Source of the DNA: Tridacna crocea
Taxonomy: Eukaryota > Mollusca > Bivalvia > Cardiida > Cardiidae
Assembly: GCA_943736015.1 (NCBI GenBank)
Contig: OX031062.1
Coordinates: forward strand, 4,446,501-4,510,500
Direction of reading: 5' to 3'
DNA: 64,000 nt
Under the pieces are notes generated by a model, which did no database searches, had not been told where the DNA came from, and was given only the letters and a program-made list of their open reading frames with translations. Below, in pieces: positions 1-15,200 of this stretch; position 1 is the stretch's first letter; every line of letters begins with the position of its first letter. The position numbers were made by a program, and so were the translations under genes.

Positions 1-89
1 CATTATAGAATTATCAATTAATTAAAGACTTAAATGTTGTACCTGACTTCATCGAATTAAAATCCTAAAATTCAAACTGAACAACTTAC

Positions 90-222
90 TTTTGCAGCTG
101 CACTTTTTCTTTGGTAATTAGTTGATGTTTGTTTTCAACCAGCATTCTCTGACCTCTCTCGTGCTCTAACTGACGCCTGTGTTCTCGTAAATGTTCCTGC
201 AGCTTCAATACTGCATTGGAAT
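90..222 (-). CDS. Exon: start of coiled coil, gene continues off left edge
   Basis: One hundred thirty-three bp, phase 1 to 2, acceptor ATTTTCATTAG and donor GTAAGT at 84-89. The peptide (SNAVLKLQEHLREHRRQLEH, then ERGQRMLVENKHQLITKE) has heptad-spaced hydrophobics and is a clear coiled coil. In ANKRD26/CCDC144 proteins the long coiled coil follows the acidic linker, consistent with this order. The donor shows that the gene extends left of the window. Confidence 0.88.
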
Positions 223-3200
223 CTAATGAAAATAAATATCAAATGCAAAACTTGTAAGGGATTTCTTGTCTGGTAGCATACATGAGACAAGCAATAACTA
301 GCCTGGTGATTATTTGAGAGGAAAACAAATCATGTCTATACTGTTCAAAAGAAAAAAAAAGACAGGACAGTTGTGTCTCTGTGTTCAGCTTTGTCTCACT
401 ATTAACCCTTTACCCCATAAAACATTTTTATGGTATCTCTAATCTACCCTTAATAACAGCAAGAATGAAGCCGTTTCAAATGTGTATATGACACCTTTTG
501 ATAGCATGGAAAACTTTGTGACAAAAGGTGAAATTGCTCATCGTGAGCTCGTCAATTTTTGCCACAATTTTTTCATAGGCTCAAACAAGCAATGTGTAGA
601 AATGAGTTACGACAGCGTATCTATGGAGTAATGGATTAACAAGCTTTTTCTTTTTCCTCTGCATATCCAAACAACAACAACAACAACAAAAATTCATTTA
701 CTATAAATGGCTCTTCCACTTTGAGCAGCATGCCTCTTCTGTCTGTTGTAACTCTATCAATTTTGACGACAAAATTTCAGACTATTCCAAATTGAAAGAA
801 CTTGCAGACGACAAAATAAATGTAACTCAAAAATTGAAATTTGTTTCCAACAGGACTGAAAACATTGCGGGAAAACGAGAAAATGCTGGTAACCAGCATT
901 TTCTCCTTTTCTCATGATATTTTCAAAGGCTTCTGTCTTTGGCTAGTAAAAATAAGGGATTGTTTGGGAAAGGGTTAATTAACAAATGAATTTATAGTGC
1001 ATGCTAACACACTGAAGTGGGCTTACATGCACTACACTACGCTGACTGCATAAAACTAAATAGACAGCAATTGCCTGGGTATATAGGGCAGTAATCTTTC
1101 AAAACAATCCAATTTTAACAACCCTTAGGAAAACAAATATTATTTAAAATGTCAGTTTTTTTGCATTACGAGGGGTATGCAGTCATTGAACTTTTTTTTT
1201 TAGCAAAGACAAAATTTACAGGATAAATGAAGTTTTTACCACTTAGATTCATGTTAACCAACATATCTTTGCCGTAGGGTAGATTTTCTGGCCTATAAGA
1301 AGTGCTGATATCTCCGTTTTCTGTTGAGGTTACAGATAATCCATCATCATCAAAGGGAATCTCCAGGCCTGATCTATACAGGCCCGTCGTCCCAGAGTAG
1401 TCTGGAAGATTGAAGGGGCTGGATGAAGGTCTGAAAAAGTTGTATAAAAAGAAAATGACTGAGTGAGGAGCATTTTTTGCCTGTTTTCAAGCAAAATCTA
1501 TGTTCAAAGCAGACAATTTTTCAAAAAAATAATTGTTTTCTACAAGGGTATTCCAAATAAAGAGGATAAAAAAAAAAAAGGAACACTAAAAGCTGAATAT
1601 GAATTACATAAAAGCTATGTAAACTGTTTCAAAATAACAGTAAAAACAATTTATAAAAACCTTTACCATCCATTTTTAGCAGGAAGTCCAATTGTTGTGA
1701 TCACATGGCATGATGACATCATAAATGACATCACTATATCAAGGGAAATAACTCACTGTTCCTGAACTTACTATCAAAAAGTAATCATCCCAGCAAAAAG
1801 GAATATTCTCTGATGAAATGTATTCAAAAGAAACTAAGTAATAAATTACCAAACAGGGGAAAGAAAATATAACAGTTTACTTGCTTGTGAGGGTAGCTTT
1901 GAAATTCATGATGGAGTATTTTATTATTTACCACTAAACATAACTTTTGGCTCTTCCAAGTTGAAAGTACATGTAAAGGCAGATGACAAACTGATGGGGC
2001 TAAAGGGATGGGATTTGTCTTTGATGAGGGTAGAAAACATGGTAAGAAAAGGAGAAAATGCTGGCAACCAGCATTCAACACAAAAGGTTGAATTTTAAAT
2101 ACTGTCATCTGGTAAAGAGTTATGGGTATTTTTTTTGTAAACACCAGCAACAACACCCACTTGTTAGATCTAGGAGAGTCTATGTCATCTTCTTCATCAG
2201 GGCTATGGCCATCACTCTGTAGGGACATAGCCTTGGGAGGGGCTGACAGGGGAACTTTAGGGGCTGGAATGTTCAACAGGTCTAGGGACTCGTCATTTTC
2301 TTTCAATAATGGTGGATCCTGTTTTGGTAGCTCAGCCCTGAAATGAATCAAAGTACTAAAAAGTAGAGTGGTGACAATGGATTTCTCATTCTCTCTCTCA
2401 CACAAGAAATCACACCTAAAATGAAAGAATGAATTAATGGTGTTTTATAGCCCGTCGACAACTTAGGTCATATTGGGTGCACTTACATATTGTCATGCAT
2501 CTACTTTAACCCTTTTCAAACGACAAACTTTTGGACCACACCAAATTGAAAGCATTTCCAGACGACAATTCAACTCTTGCTGAAAAGATGATTTCTGTCT
2601 ATGACAGGGTAGAAAACGTTGTGGGAAAAGGAGGATTGTTTGGGAAAGGGTTAAGTTATACTGTGAAACATTGAAACAGAATGGTAATAATAAAGAAGCA
2701 ACCTTGTTTACAGGATAAAAAGTTAGTTTGAATAGGTCAATAGGCCTTAACCCTTTCCCAAACAACAAAGTTTAGACTCTTCCAAACTCAATGAGTTTGC
2801 AGAGGACAGTTTCAAATTTGATAAAAATGGCAGAAAGTTCTCCAAATGGGGTAGAAAACACTGTGGGAAAAGGAGAAATTGCTCATTACGAGCAATTTCT
2901 CCTTTTCCCACAGTGTTCTTAAAAGACTTGTACTGCAGACACGTAAAAACAAGGGCTTGTTTGGAAAAGGGTTAAAATCTAACACTTACAAACTAAATAA
3001 TAAAATAAATATTGAGAAACAGGTCTTCCCTATTTACTCAAAAATTGTAATAGACAGAGCAAGAAGGATAAACACTGTTTGTTTAAGACCGGTAGTAAAA
3101 GGCAAAATGTCCAAAACGTAAAACTAAATCTTCTTAAAAAGGTTAACTTCCTTCACAAAATCGAACACTGATTCTAACTTAACAGTATCAAACAAAGTTA

Positions 3201-6200
3201 TTACAAGAAAGTACTTATTCCTGTACAATGCAAGATAGAAAAGTGCTTTTCAAAGAGTAGAAAATCATTGCAAAAGGAGAAAATGCTGGATGCCTGCGTT
3301 TTCTCCTTTTTACCCAGTGTTTTCACAGGGCTTTTTTCTCATGTTTTGTTTGTTTTTTAAAGCCATTTTCAACATTATTCTAGTTATATTTTGTCAATTA
3401 GTGCACCCACACATGCTTTCCTGGAGTTTCTGTTACCAGTACTTCACATAATAATCCTCCAAAATCATTGGCTGCTAATAAACATGCGTTAATGACTGTG
3501 CTCTGCTGTTACAACATATATGGTATTGTGCCACAGAACATTAGAGGAAAAAGCAAACAATCATTGATGATACTATGATACTTCCATGAAAGTGATATAC
3601 TAGCGAGGCACACAAAATTACCTTTCAAAATACCTTCCCAGTTTGCTCTGCAGAATCTCATTGTATTCCAGTCTGGCTCTAGTAAGAGCTATTGAACTAG
3701 AGTCTTCCATTATTATTCCATCTATAAATATCCTTTCATTACTTTCTTAGATAGTCCCATTATATCCTTTCATAATTTTAGTCCCATTTTATCTTTTCAT
3801 AATTTTATTAGTTGTTCATTTATATCCTTTTGTTATTTCATTTATATCCTTTTGTTATTTTACAAGATAGTCCATAAATATCTTTGTGTTATTCTGTCAG
3901 TTAGTCCATATAATTACATCCTTTCATTATCTTATTAGTTAGTCCATTTAACTCTTTACCAAAAGACAAATTTTTTGACTGGACCAAATTCAAAGCATCT
4001 GCAGACAACAATCAAATCTTGGTTATGATGATTTCTGACTTTGATAGGATAGAAAATATTGTGGGAAAAGGAGAAAATGCTGGTTACCAGCATTTTCTCC
4101 ATTTCCCACAATGTTTTCTATAGATTTCTCTCTCGGGGTTGTTAAAAGTCGTGTTATCTTATTAGTTATTTGTCTATGTTATACATGAAATGTCCCATGT
4201 ATTTTATGCATCAATATTTCTTCAGTTATGAGTCTTAGTTCAACCCTGTCCCACACAATTCAAAGTCATTCAAAACCCTGACAAAAAAGGCTTGACGTTG
4301 CGTAAACAACTGAACATTACTGATGGCATTGTATCACAGGATCACACTACAAAAAGGCGGTTGTACCGCCGAAAGCTCGTGTACATTATTATAATAAAAA
4401 GTTACATTTCTCAAGAAGAGGATATATCATGGTTTCCATTTTTTGGTTGTATGGTTGGCACTTCAAACAATTCACCAATGTACTTGCTATCTATCTGATT
4501 TCTTTAATATTACCTGTTGACATATTTATCCCTCATTAATCTTCCTTTATCCCCCCCCACCCCCCACCCTCAACTCCATCTTTCTCTATGTTTTCTACCT
4601 TACATCTCTACCAGACGACGAAATTTTAGACTGGTCCAAATTGAAAGCAGGTGCAGACGACAAAATAAATGTGATTCAAAAATTGAAATTAGATTTGGAA
4701 AGTGTAGAAAACATTGTGGGAAAAGGAGAAAATAATGGTTACCAACATTTTCTCCTTTTCCCACAATGTTTTGAAAGGCTTTCTTTCCCAGGGTCATTAT
4801 TAATTGGGATTGTGTGGTGAAGAGTTAAACAAGGGAGTAAAATTTCGTATCTTAACCCTTTCCCAAACAGTCCCTGGGTTTTACGGGTCTAGAATAGTAA
4901 ACTTTTGAAAACATTGTGGGAAAAGAAGAAAATGCTGGTAACCAGCATTTTCTCCTTTTCCCACAATGTTTTCTACCCTGTCATAGACAGAAATCATCTT
5001 TTCAGCAAGAGTTGAATTGTCGTCTGCAAATGATTTCAATTTGGTCTAATCCAAAAGTTTGTTGTTTGGGAAAGGGTTAATCCATTAACACAAAATCCCT
5101 ACTTTTGATGACCCTGAGAAAGAAACCTTTAGAAAACATTGTGGGAAAAGGAGAAAATGCTGGTAACCAGCATTTTCTCCTTTTCCCACAATGTTTTCTA
5201 TCCTTCACGAAACTAATTTCAAATTTTCAGTCACTTTTATTTTGTTGTCTGCAAATGCTTTCGATTTGGACAAACCTAAAATATTGTCATTTGCGACATA
5301 CTCTGTGATAAGGGGGCTTAATGCACCTTCAAAAAGAAATAACCCATGTCAGACTGCACATTGCATGCAAGCTGAAATGGGTCAATAATTTTTGTCATTT
5401 GTTAATGTCCTGCATGGCAAAGGCCCATTCTATCCCCAGTTCTAGACAGTTGTTTAATAGGGTTGACATTAGACTGTTCTCTTTCCCCCCACCCTTTACT
5501 AGACAAAATAATGCTGTCTGATCTTGGACCTACAATACCCACCATGCCAATTCATTCTGGCCGATAGCAGTTTCAAATGATAAGTCACTTGTATGTTTTT
5601 TTTTCTATAACTGAAATTTCTGATTTTATTCATGTAGAACTTCACAAATTACCAAAAGCCCAACAGTTTCAGCTAGTCATTGCATTATATCCAACCTTTT
5701 TGTATCTTAACCATCTACTACACAATCCAAAGTTTTAACATCCATGCAAGAGAAGTCTTTTGAAAACATCCTTGGGAAAAGGAGAAAATGCTGGTAACCT
5801 ACACTTTTTCCTTTTCCAAAATGGTTTCTAACCTTTCAAAGTAAAATCCAAGTGATCTAATCCATTTCACGTTGTAGTCTCTCCGACTAGTGTCAATTTG
5901 AACATGGCTACGATTTTATCATTGGGTAAAGACTTATAAATTTTTTTTAGTCCAAGTTCTTTTTTTCCAAATTCACAAGTTCTAATCTCCTTTGAAAGGA
6001 TTTGCATTTATTTATCGTTGCTACCAGTTTCCCATAAGGGCAATGCCTTCTGAAGGCTTTTAGTATTGTTACGGAGGATAGTGCAGATACAGGACATAAC
6101 CCATCCTAAGTTTTGCCTGGCTCTTTAATGTGCTTGGTGTATAGCACCCATCACATGGGACCTCAGTTTAATTTCTAATCCAAAAGACTATTAGTAATTT

Positions 6201-9200
6201 CAGATGGCCAACCATCATGATCACAAGTCCTACGCTCTATCAACTGAGCTATGCAGGCTGGTCTTACTCCTTTTATTATACATTTCCACTTAAAAACCAC
6301 TATGGCAAGAAAAAGATTCTAATCAATACAACAATCTTTCACATATCTCCTTAACCCTTTTCCATACAATCCCCACTTTTAACAACCAGGAGAAAGAAGC
6401 CTTTTGAAAACATTTTGGGAAAAGGGGAAAATGCTGGACACAAGCATTTTCTCCTTTTCCCACAATGTTTGCTAGTCTGTCAGAAAACAAATTCCTATAT
6501 TGCTGCCATTTCTGGCTTGACTACTCCAAATGCTAACAATATAGACGACATGGGACAAACCCAATAGATCTAGTCCAGTACAGAGTTACTGTCATGATCA
6601 GGCTTATATCCTATTTATAGAAAAAATCAAAGCGTTGAGAACGCTCAAGTGGTATTTGTCAAGGAAACCCATTGCGTGGAATTAATAGTTTGAAAGAAAC
6701 AGAGACATATTGTTCAAATTATGGCTTAAAAGTCAACCCACTAAACAAATGAATATCTTTTCGGTTGAAGGAGAGTACTCATGACAAAGTTTGGTCTATT
6801 TTTGTAGAAGTGGTTTCCCTTTGATCATTATGTATATATGACACCTTTTGATAGTGTAGAAAACATAGAGGCAAAAGGTGAAACTGCTCATCACGAGCAA
6901 TTTCACCTTTTGCCACAATGTTTTCCAAAGGCTCCTAAAAGCAATGCATAGAAATGAGTATCTATGGAGTAAAGGGTTAATATGTCAAATTACATATCTT
7001 GAGTGCCACCGTAAAACTCATTTGCCCGAGTAAAAAGGAGTTTAACTGGGTTTATTTCCTTCGGCTTTGCATTAAATAAGATACATGGTTACCCAAATTC
7101 AATCTTGAACTCATAGTGGTATTGTCTTTGACAAATACCACAAAAATGTATTCTTAAGCAATTTCACTGCCAAGGGTAGTAAAGACAAACTTGTGCAGAC
7201 AGCAAAGATCAAGGTAAGACTGGACAAGAGCATGTAATCTGATCTTGAATCTGCACCAATGACCATTTGTAAGTGACACGGAAGTGAACAAGAGCACAGC
7301 ATTGTATGCATAATACTGTGGATAATTTTTCCGTGAAAATTTTAAGTGGTAAAAGGATCATAACTGTATCAAAAATATATTGATGATTATCTGCCCCTGT
7401 CGTATGTTTCCCCTTTCAGTAGTTATAATAAGTGTGATTTTGGCGTAAATATCTTAATTACAGGGATATTACAAGTTGGCTTTTTTATAAAAGAAGCCAG
7501 GAGAGGTCAGCATAAATGTTTTGAAATAGTTTATTGGATTTTCATTTCAATATATATTGGTACATGTAAACAAACAAGTAACAAAGCCACTGCGTAGAAA
7601 CCCCCTATGCTTTAGATGACAGTTATTTCACCTTCTTGCCCGTGGAAAAAGGACTAATTGCCTATAGAAAGCAACTGCTCCTTTTACAACATTTCTTTAC
7701 AAATTTACCTGTTGCATGTATGATTGTAATAGTGATTATTGATGTTAATTAACACTTAACCAAACAATCCCAGGTTTTAACGACCCTTGAAAAGAAGCCT
7801 TGTGAAAACATTGTAGAAAAAGGAGAAAATGCTGGTAACCAGCATGTTCTCCTTTTCCCACAATGTTTGTTACTCTATGAAGGACAAATTCCAGCATCTT
7901 TTAATTTGTCATCTGCTTTCAATATGAACCAGTCTACAATTTTGTCATTTCGTAAAGAGTTAAGCCAAAGATCATAAAAGGTAATCTTCTCTGCAGCAGC
8001 TATGGGTGCATGGGTAACAAACTAGGTGTAAAAAAAAGAGAGTGTTTTTCCTTTAACACATAAATTATCATATAGATATATTTCCACTAATTTTTTTTTT
8101 TTTCAAGCCTTTATAATGTTAAATATCCACATTATCACACAATATAAGCCTGTTATGAGCGAAAACTAGTGCACGATTACAAACATGGTATCTATATTTA
8201 CTCCATGAGCACTATAAATTTGAAATGGACCTTTACAATTAGAAGAAACAGCCATAATATGCTGCTATCTCCATGTCGTTTGGACCCAAGTATGTGACAA
8301 TGTAACAGACAGTGTAGATCGTGATCAGACAGCACGTTTTGTGAAGTCTGGTCTCAATCTATAATGGGTGCAAAAACAAGTTAAGTTAGTTCCAATATTT
8401 TCAGGGTTTAGATATACAACATTCCCCATTGATAACACTTTTGTTGTCTTATTTATCAAATATCCATTCACTTAAGCTCTGTCAATCTTATATAGAACAT
8501 GCCAATTCTCATTACATTACCCTTTAACCTTGTTGTGGAATATTTTTCCTTAACTCTATACCAAACGACAAAATTTTAGACAGGTCCAAATTGAAAGCAT
8601 TTATTGACGACAATATAAAAGTGACTGAAAATTTGAAATAGACTTTGGGAAGGAAAGAAAACACTGTGGGAAAAGGAGAAAATGCTGGTTACCAGCATTT
8701 TCTCCATTTTCCACACTGTTTTCTAAAGGCTTCTTTCTCAGGGTCATCAAAAGTAGGGATTGTGTGGTAATGAGTTAACTCTTTACCATACTATCTCTAG
8801 TTTTTACGACCCTGAGGAAATATCCTTCTGAAAACCTTGTAGGAAAAGGAGAAAATGCTGGTTACCAGTATCTTCTCCCTTTCTTACAATATTTTCAAAA
8901 GGCTTAATTCTTTCTCAGGATGGTTAAAAGTCGGGATTGTTCGGTAAAGAGTAAGGAAAACATTGGTATGAATTTCACTCAACCCTGTATCACATAATCC
9001 TGACTTTTAACAACCCTCACAAGGAAGGCTTTGAAAAACATGGTAGGAAAAATGAGAAAATGCTGGTTATCAGCATTTCCTTCTTTTCCCATAATGTTTT
9101 TTACTCTTTTGAAAACAAATTTAAAATTTTGAAAAGACTTATTTGGTCATCTGCATATGCTTTCAACTGAACATTTTGTCTTTTGGCAAAGAGTTAAGCT

Positions 9201-12200
9201 TTCATTTCTTTTGTTTTAGTTTACATGCCCATGGTTTGAAAACAAAAAGAAAGATTATAAGTATGATACTCCAGTAATCCAGGGTCATTTTGGTATTTGA
9301 ACAATCATGTTAAAGGTCCCTGGTGTTCTGAGGCATTGCCCTTCTCCACAAAAATATTTGTATTTCTTTCATGTTTTCAGTGCTCAGCCAATCCAGTGAT
9401 TCTTTGGGATTGCCTCATTTAACCCATTACCACACAATCCCTACTTTTTACACCCCTGAGAAAGAAGACTTTAGAAAACATTGTGGGAAAAGGAGAAAAT
9501 GCTGGTAACCAGCATTTTCTCCTTTTTCCACAATGTTTTCTACCCTTCACAAAACAAATTTCAAATTTTCAGCCACTTTTATTTTGTCGTCTGCAAATGC
9601 TTTCAATTTGGAGCAGTCTAAAATATTGTCGTTTGGTAATGGGTTAAATAAAACTGAGCAATGCTCTGGCAAAGGGAGGTTTAGAAAGTTTTAATACATC
9701 TCTGTGATGTGTTCAACCTACACCTTGTTTTGTTTGTATTGTGGTTTAACGCTGTTCTAACAGCTAAGATCATATCAGTTCACCTATGCGTGTGTTTCCT
9801 GGTTTTCTCACACCAATACCAGTTGACACAACTTTCAATTCAAGTCACTGACTACTTTTCCCTTATGCATGAGAGGTGAGAGGTGAAAAATCGCCAGTGT
9901 GAAAGTTTGTCTCAACCGAGTATCAAACCCACAACCAACAGGTCACAGGTCAGATACCCTAACTACTCTGCTACCCAGCAGGCATACCTTTAATAGACTT
10001 CTTTCATCAAATTTTCTTTCCTCTCAAAAAATTTGTCTTTTAATGAATAGCTGTACCAAGCAAGTCCTTATTTATGATTTTAAAGGCGTGTTTTCACTTT
10101 CACTGTTGGCTGATGTAAATATCTTTACAAGTAGTAATAAAACATTATTATAGTGCAAAGAAATTTCTCGTGATCTGATTGGTTTACATGTCGCGAACAT
10201 TTATATCATGTACCCTGGCAAAAACCACATAAATCCAGTTTCTCTTTTGAGTGCTCCCTAAACATCACTGCACTTGCAACACAACATCCAAAATGGCGGC
10301 GTCCATCGATCACCAGACTGCACATTTATGAACCAAACTGCATGTTTTGGTGACGTCAGTTTCCAGTGACGTCAGTTTTCAGTGAATTGGGGCACTCAGA
10401 TGGGAATTTCTGTTTCATTTGCATACTCAATTCATGAGATTATAAAACAGGAAAATTTCACTTAACGCAATTTTAAAGGGTAAAACTTTGCTGTATAATA
10501 TATTGGTTGTATGGTCAGGTGGCAGGGGATTTGGAAACTTGTCCACGGCTGTGTTGAATCAAGTCGCCACCTCGCCTTCGGCTTGGGGCGACATGATTCA
10601 CTACAGCCGTGGACAAGTTTCCAAGTCCCATGCCACCTGAACGTACAGCTAATAATGTTCTTTGATGCCTACATGCTTATGTTTCGAATTCTTTACTTTT
10701 AACTTTTAGCAAATAATTGTCCAAATACATAGCATTTGCAGATAACAGGTCAAATGTAACTGGAAACATGGTCCTTCGAGGAGAAGAAAACTTTGTGGTA
10801 AAAGAAGAAAATGCTCGTTACACCAGTATTTTCTCCTTTTCCTACAATGTTTTCAGAAGGCTTCTATCTCAAGGTCGTAAAAACCAGGGATTGTTTAAGG
10901 GTTAAAACTTGGGATTGTGTTGTACAAGGTTAAATCCATCAAGGTGCCTATTATGTTCATACCTGTATTCAAGTATAATCCCAACGAATTCACATCATGT
11001 AGAACTTAATTAATTCCCAAAATTCGGTAAGAAAATAATTATTTTCTGGGCTGCATTTCATAGTATCCATAAAATCCTCCTCCTCCTTCCTCTATATTAG
11101 ACAACATATGGTCATTATTGGACAGAAATAATTACTCTGGATTACCCATAAAGTTATCTTAAGAACTCTGATATCACCCTTGGCTCTCTGCCCAGGTGCA
11201 CTGAGATATGGATGGTTTTCAACCTTTAGCCAGGAAAAGATGCTTTTGCAGAAGGTATAGATCAAGATCAGACTGCACAGAATGTGCAGTCTGATCTTGG
11301 ATCTATACCATCTGCTTGTACGATCAAGTCTTTACGATAAACTCTTTCTAAGTTATAGTGGATTGTATTTTACAGTGTCGAAAGAGGTCATGTTTACATA
11401 TTTATAGCTGAAGGAATTTAAGGGGATCCATCAGTAATTACCATTTACTTTTCTTACTAAAACATATTTAGACTGGCTGTTTAAGTTCCTTTGATACAGA
11501 CATTTCTAATAAATTTGCCAAAGTAAGAAATATATGCACATGAAGACGTGCTCACATATTTGGATATCCATATGTGCCAATGACCAATATACTTTTACGA
11601 GAGAGCATTATGTTATTATGTGTTCTTCATAAATTTTACTTCTGCAGAGAAAATTGGATCCGAAAAAACATGTCAAAGCTTTTAAACTATGAGAAAAGGG
11701 TGCAAGGTAACATGACCCTTGCATGCAGGATTAAAATAGTACAAGTCCAAGACCTCAAAGCATGACACTGCTTATGACAGAGACTACCTCTCTGAAAGAA
11801 CTGTTCACTGCCTCACTGAAAGAACTGTTCACTGCCTCTCTGAAAGAACTATTCACTGCTCCCTCACAATTTAGATTTTTTGATTAACAGTTTGATACCA
11901 TTCCTGAGAAAATCTTTCAATCATGCCAAAAGAATAAAAAGAAATCACTGCCAATGCCACAAAGCATCAAGGGTAGAATCTGCAGGTTCATGTCATTAAA
12001 TATTCATCCCATGAAAACAACAGAACAGTCACTAATCTTTGAATAATTAAACAATCAACTTATGACTGTATCTTATTGGTTTCTTTTACTTTTAACCCTT
12101 TACCCACACAATCCTGAGTTTTTAATGAACCTGAGACAAGAGCCTTTCAAAAACATGGTGAGAAAAGAAGAAAATGCTGGTAACCAGCATTTTCTTCTTT

Positions 12201-15200
12201 TCCCACCATGCTTTCTTATCTTTTCCAGACAATTTTGCATTTCCTGTCCCACATTTACTATGTCCTTTGGAAATGCTTCTCATTTGGATGTGTCTATCAC
12301 CTTGTTGTGCTGTAAAGTTAACTCTTTACCAAACGACAAAATTTTAGACTGGTCCAATTTGAAACCATTTGCAGACGACAAATGAAATGTGAATAAAAAG
12401 TTGAAATTAGTTTTGGGAAGGATAGAAAACATTATGGGTAAAGAAGAAAATGCTGGTCACCAGCATTTTCTTCTTTTCCCATAATCTTTTCAAAAGGCCT
12501 CTCTCTCAGGGTCGTTAAAAGTCGGGATTGTGTGGTAAAGGGTTAAATAACACTTTACCACAGAATCCTGAGTTTTAGTGACACTTAGAGAGAAGCCTTG
12601 AAAAGCATTGTGGGAAAGACGGAAAATGCTGATAATCAGCATTTTTTTTTTCCCATTTCATCACCATGTTTTCTTCTCTATCAATGACAAATTCTACCAT
12701 TTCAGCTTCATTAATTTTAGTGTTGTCTGCAAATGCTTTGAATACAGAAAAGTCTGGTTACCAACATTTTCTTCTTTTCCCGCATAATGTTTTCAAGAGA
12801 CTTTTTCCTAAACAAAGATTGTTAGAATTCTGGTTTGTGTGGTAAAGGTGCTTGCCTAGACAGGTGCTTGCTTACAAGGAAACATTTCTATATAATACAT
12901 GTATTTGCCTCTTTTGGAATCTCGATACCAGTTGCTATATACAGGTTGCTTGCAAAATAGAGGTGTCCACATAGGTTTCACTGTACATCCTGGGCTCATA
13001 TTCACCAACCATTCTTAAGTACAGTCTCAGTCTTATTCTCAAGAATTTTCTACACAACTGATGATGTAGAAAGTCTTGTAGAATGACACAATGAATGTTT
13101 TTATGAATGGGTGGTGAATATGGACCCTGATCCCTCGTCATGTCGTGTAAAAGAATACCCCGATTCAGAATCCGAGAGCCACAGTGGTGCAGAGAGAATT
13201 TTGTCGTTTGGTAAGGTGTTACCTCTATACCAAACCACAAAATTTTGCTGTCATCCAGATTGAAAGCACTTGCAGATGACCATAACTCAAAAATTAACAT
13301 TTGTTTCAAGCAGGGTAGAACACATTACGGGAAAAGAAGAAAATGCTGGTTACCAGTATTTTCTCCTTTTCCCACAATGTTTTCAAAAGACTTTCATCTC
13401 AGGGTCGTATAAACCAGGCATTGTTTGGGAAAGGGTTATCAAACAATAAATCAACAGGTTGAAAGTACTTAGCAATCAAACAGTCAAGAGAGGTAACTCT
13501 AACAGAGGTTATTAACCAGATAATAAGCAGGTGTTCTGCTTAACCCATTACCACTCAATCCCTACTTTCGACGCCCCTGAGAAAGAAGCCTTTTGAAAAC
13601 ACTGTGGGAAAAGGAGAAAATGCTGGTAACCAGCAGTTTCTTCTTTTCCCACAGTGTTTTTTACCCTTTCCAGAACAAATTTCTATTTTTCAGTCACCTT
13701 TATTTTGTCGTCTGCAAATGCTTTCAATTTGGACCAGTCCAAAATTGTCTTGTGTGGTAATGAGTTAAATAATAGATGAAGTTATCCTTAAAGATGAGAC
13801 AGACAGATGTAATTTATATCTGGTCAAAGACTTCTTCACCCTATAGCAAACAATCCTGAGTTTTAAATAGGACTGAAGGCTTTTTCCCTGGTTTTAACAA
13901 ACCTAGGGGAAGCCTAATGAAAATCTTGTTGAAAAAGGAGAATATGCTGGTAACTACAGTATTTTCTCCTTTTCCCACAAGGTTTTCCACACTTTTACTG
14001 ACAATTACCATCATTTCTGCTAAATTTCATATGTTGTCTGCGAATGCACTCAATTTGGACCAGTCTTTAATTTTGTCATTTGGTAAAGGCATAAGAAAAA
14101 AATACACGTAGACTCCTTTAAAGTAACTTAAATATACTTACTGTGTCAGGAATACAGATGACTGTTCACTTGGTTTTTCTACAGGTTTTATTTTCTCTTC
14201 GACAATCACTTCTTGCTCATATTCAGCAAAGCCATCCACATCTTGATCTGAATCTTCAGCATCATCATGTTTTATATCTCCATTTAAATCTTCAATGAGT
14301 TCTTCATCCTTGTCACCTTCAAAATCACTGGCAGGTGGCATAGAGTGGTTCTGAAACTGTTGGACTGGTTCAATGATATCTGTAAAACCTGGTCTAGACT
14401 GGTTTGCAAACTGCTGGACTGGTTCTATAACATCTTCCTCATCATTTGGTCCAGGTGAAGACACATTTAAGAAAGCAGGGCTCTCATTTTCTATTTCTCC
14501 CATCTGCAAATAATACAATTAGCATCAACAAGCATAATAAAGAGGAAAGAAATATATGAGTCATGCACTGTGAAAAGAGGGCTTAATGCATCTGCAAAAA
14601 GAATTTAACAAGGTCAGCCTGCGCAATCTGTGCAGGCTGACCTGGGCCCATATTCACCATCCATTCATAAGAATGTTCTTAGCCTTATACTCAAAAGTTT
14701 TCCACATTGTAAGTAACACAACTTCTGATTGGCTAAACCATTCTGTTTAGCCAATCAGAAGTTGTGTTTCATACAAATGTAGAAAATTCTGGCAAGTAAG
14801 ACAAAGAACTCTCTTAACTCTTTACCACACAATCCCGACTTTTAACGACCCAGAGAAAGAAGCCTTCTGAAAACACTGTGGGAAAAGGAGAAAATCCTGG
14901 TAACCAGCATTTTCTCCTTTTCCAACAATGTTTTCTACCCTTTCCTAACCAAATTTTAATTTTTCAGTCACATTTATTTTGTCATCTGCAAATGCTTTTA
15001 ATTTGGACCAGTCTGAACTTTTCTCGTGTGGTAAAGAGTTAAGAATGGTTTGTGGATACGGGCCCTGGATCAAAATTTTCTACCATTGCCCAATTTTCTG
15101 AATGTCCAGGACCAGTATACCTCATGATTCAGTCACTTCTTGGGCAGAATGCATTTTGTGGATCCAGAATTTTATGACGACATGCTTTGGCAGACGACAA

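Larger units (their letters stand above)
14562..15190. repeat. Element A split by two younger insertions
   Basis: Element A left part 14562-14644 (CATGCACTGTGAAAAGAGGG) and right part 15065-15190 (CATGATTCAGTCACTTCTT). Between them sits element B, itself split by a MITE. Confidence 0.7.

Noticed and set aside
1463..1765. Plus-strand 100-codon ORF
   Set aside because: Low-complexity Lys/Phe-rich peptide, no splice or promoter context, overlaps an intron of the minus-strand gene.
3679..3721. Longer form of the 3.6-kb exon starting DGIIMEDSSS (acceptor TTATAG at 3722)
   Set aside because: Breaks the phase with the 14.2-kb exon; kept only as an alternative.
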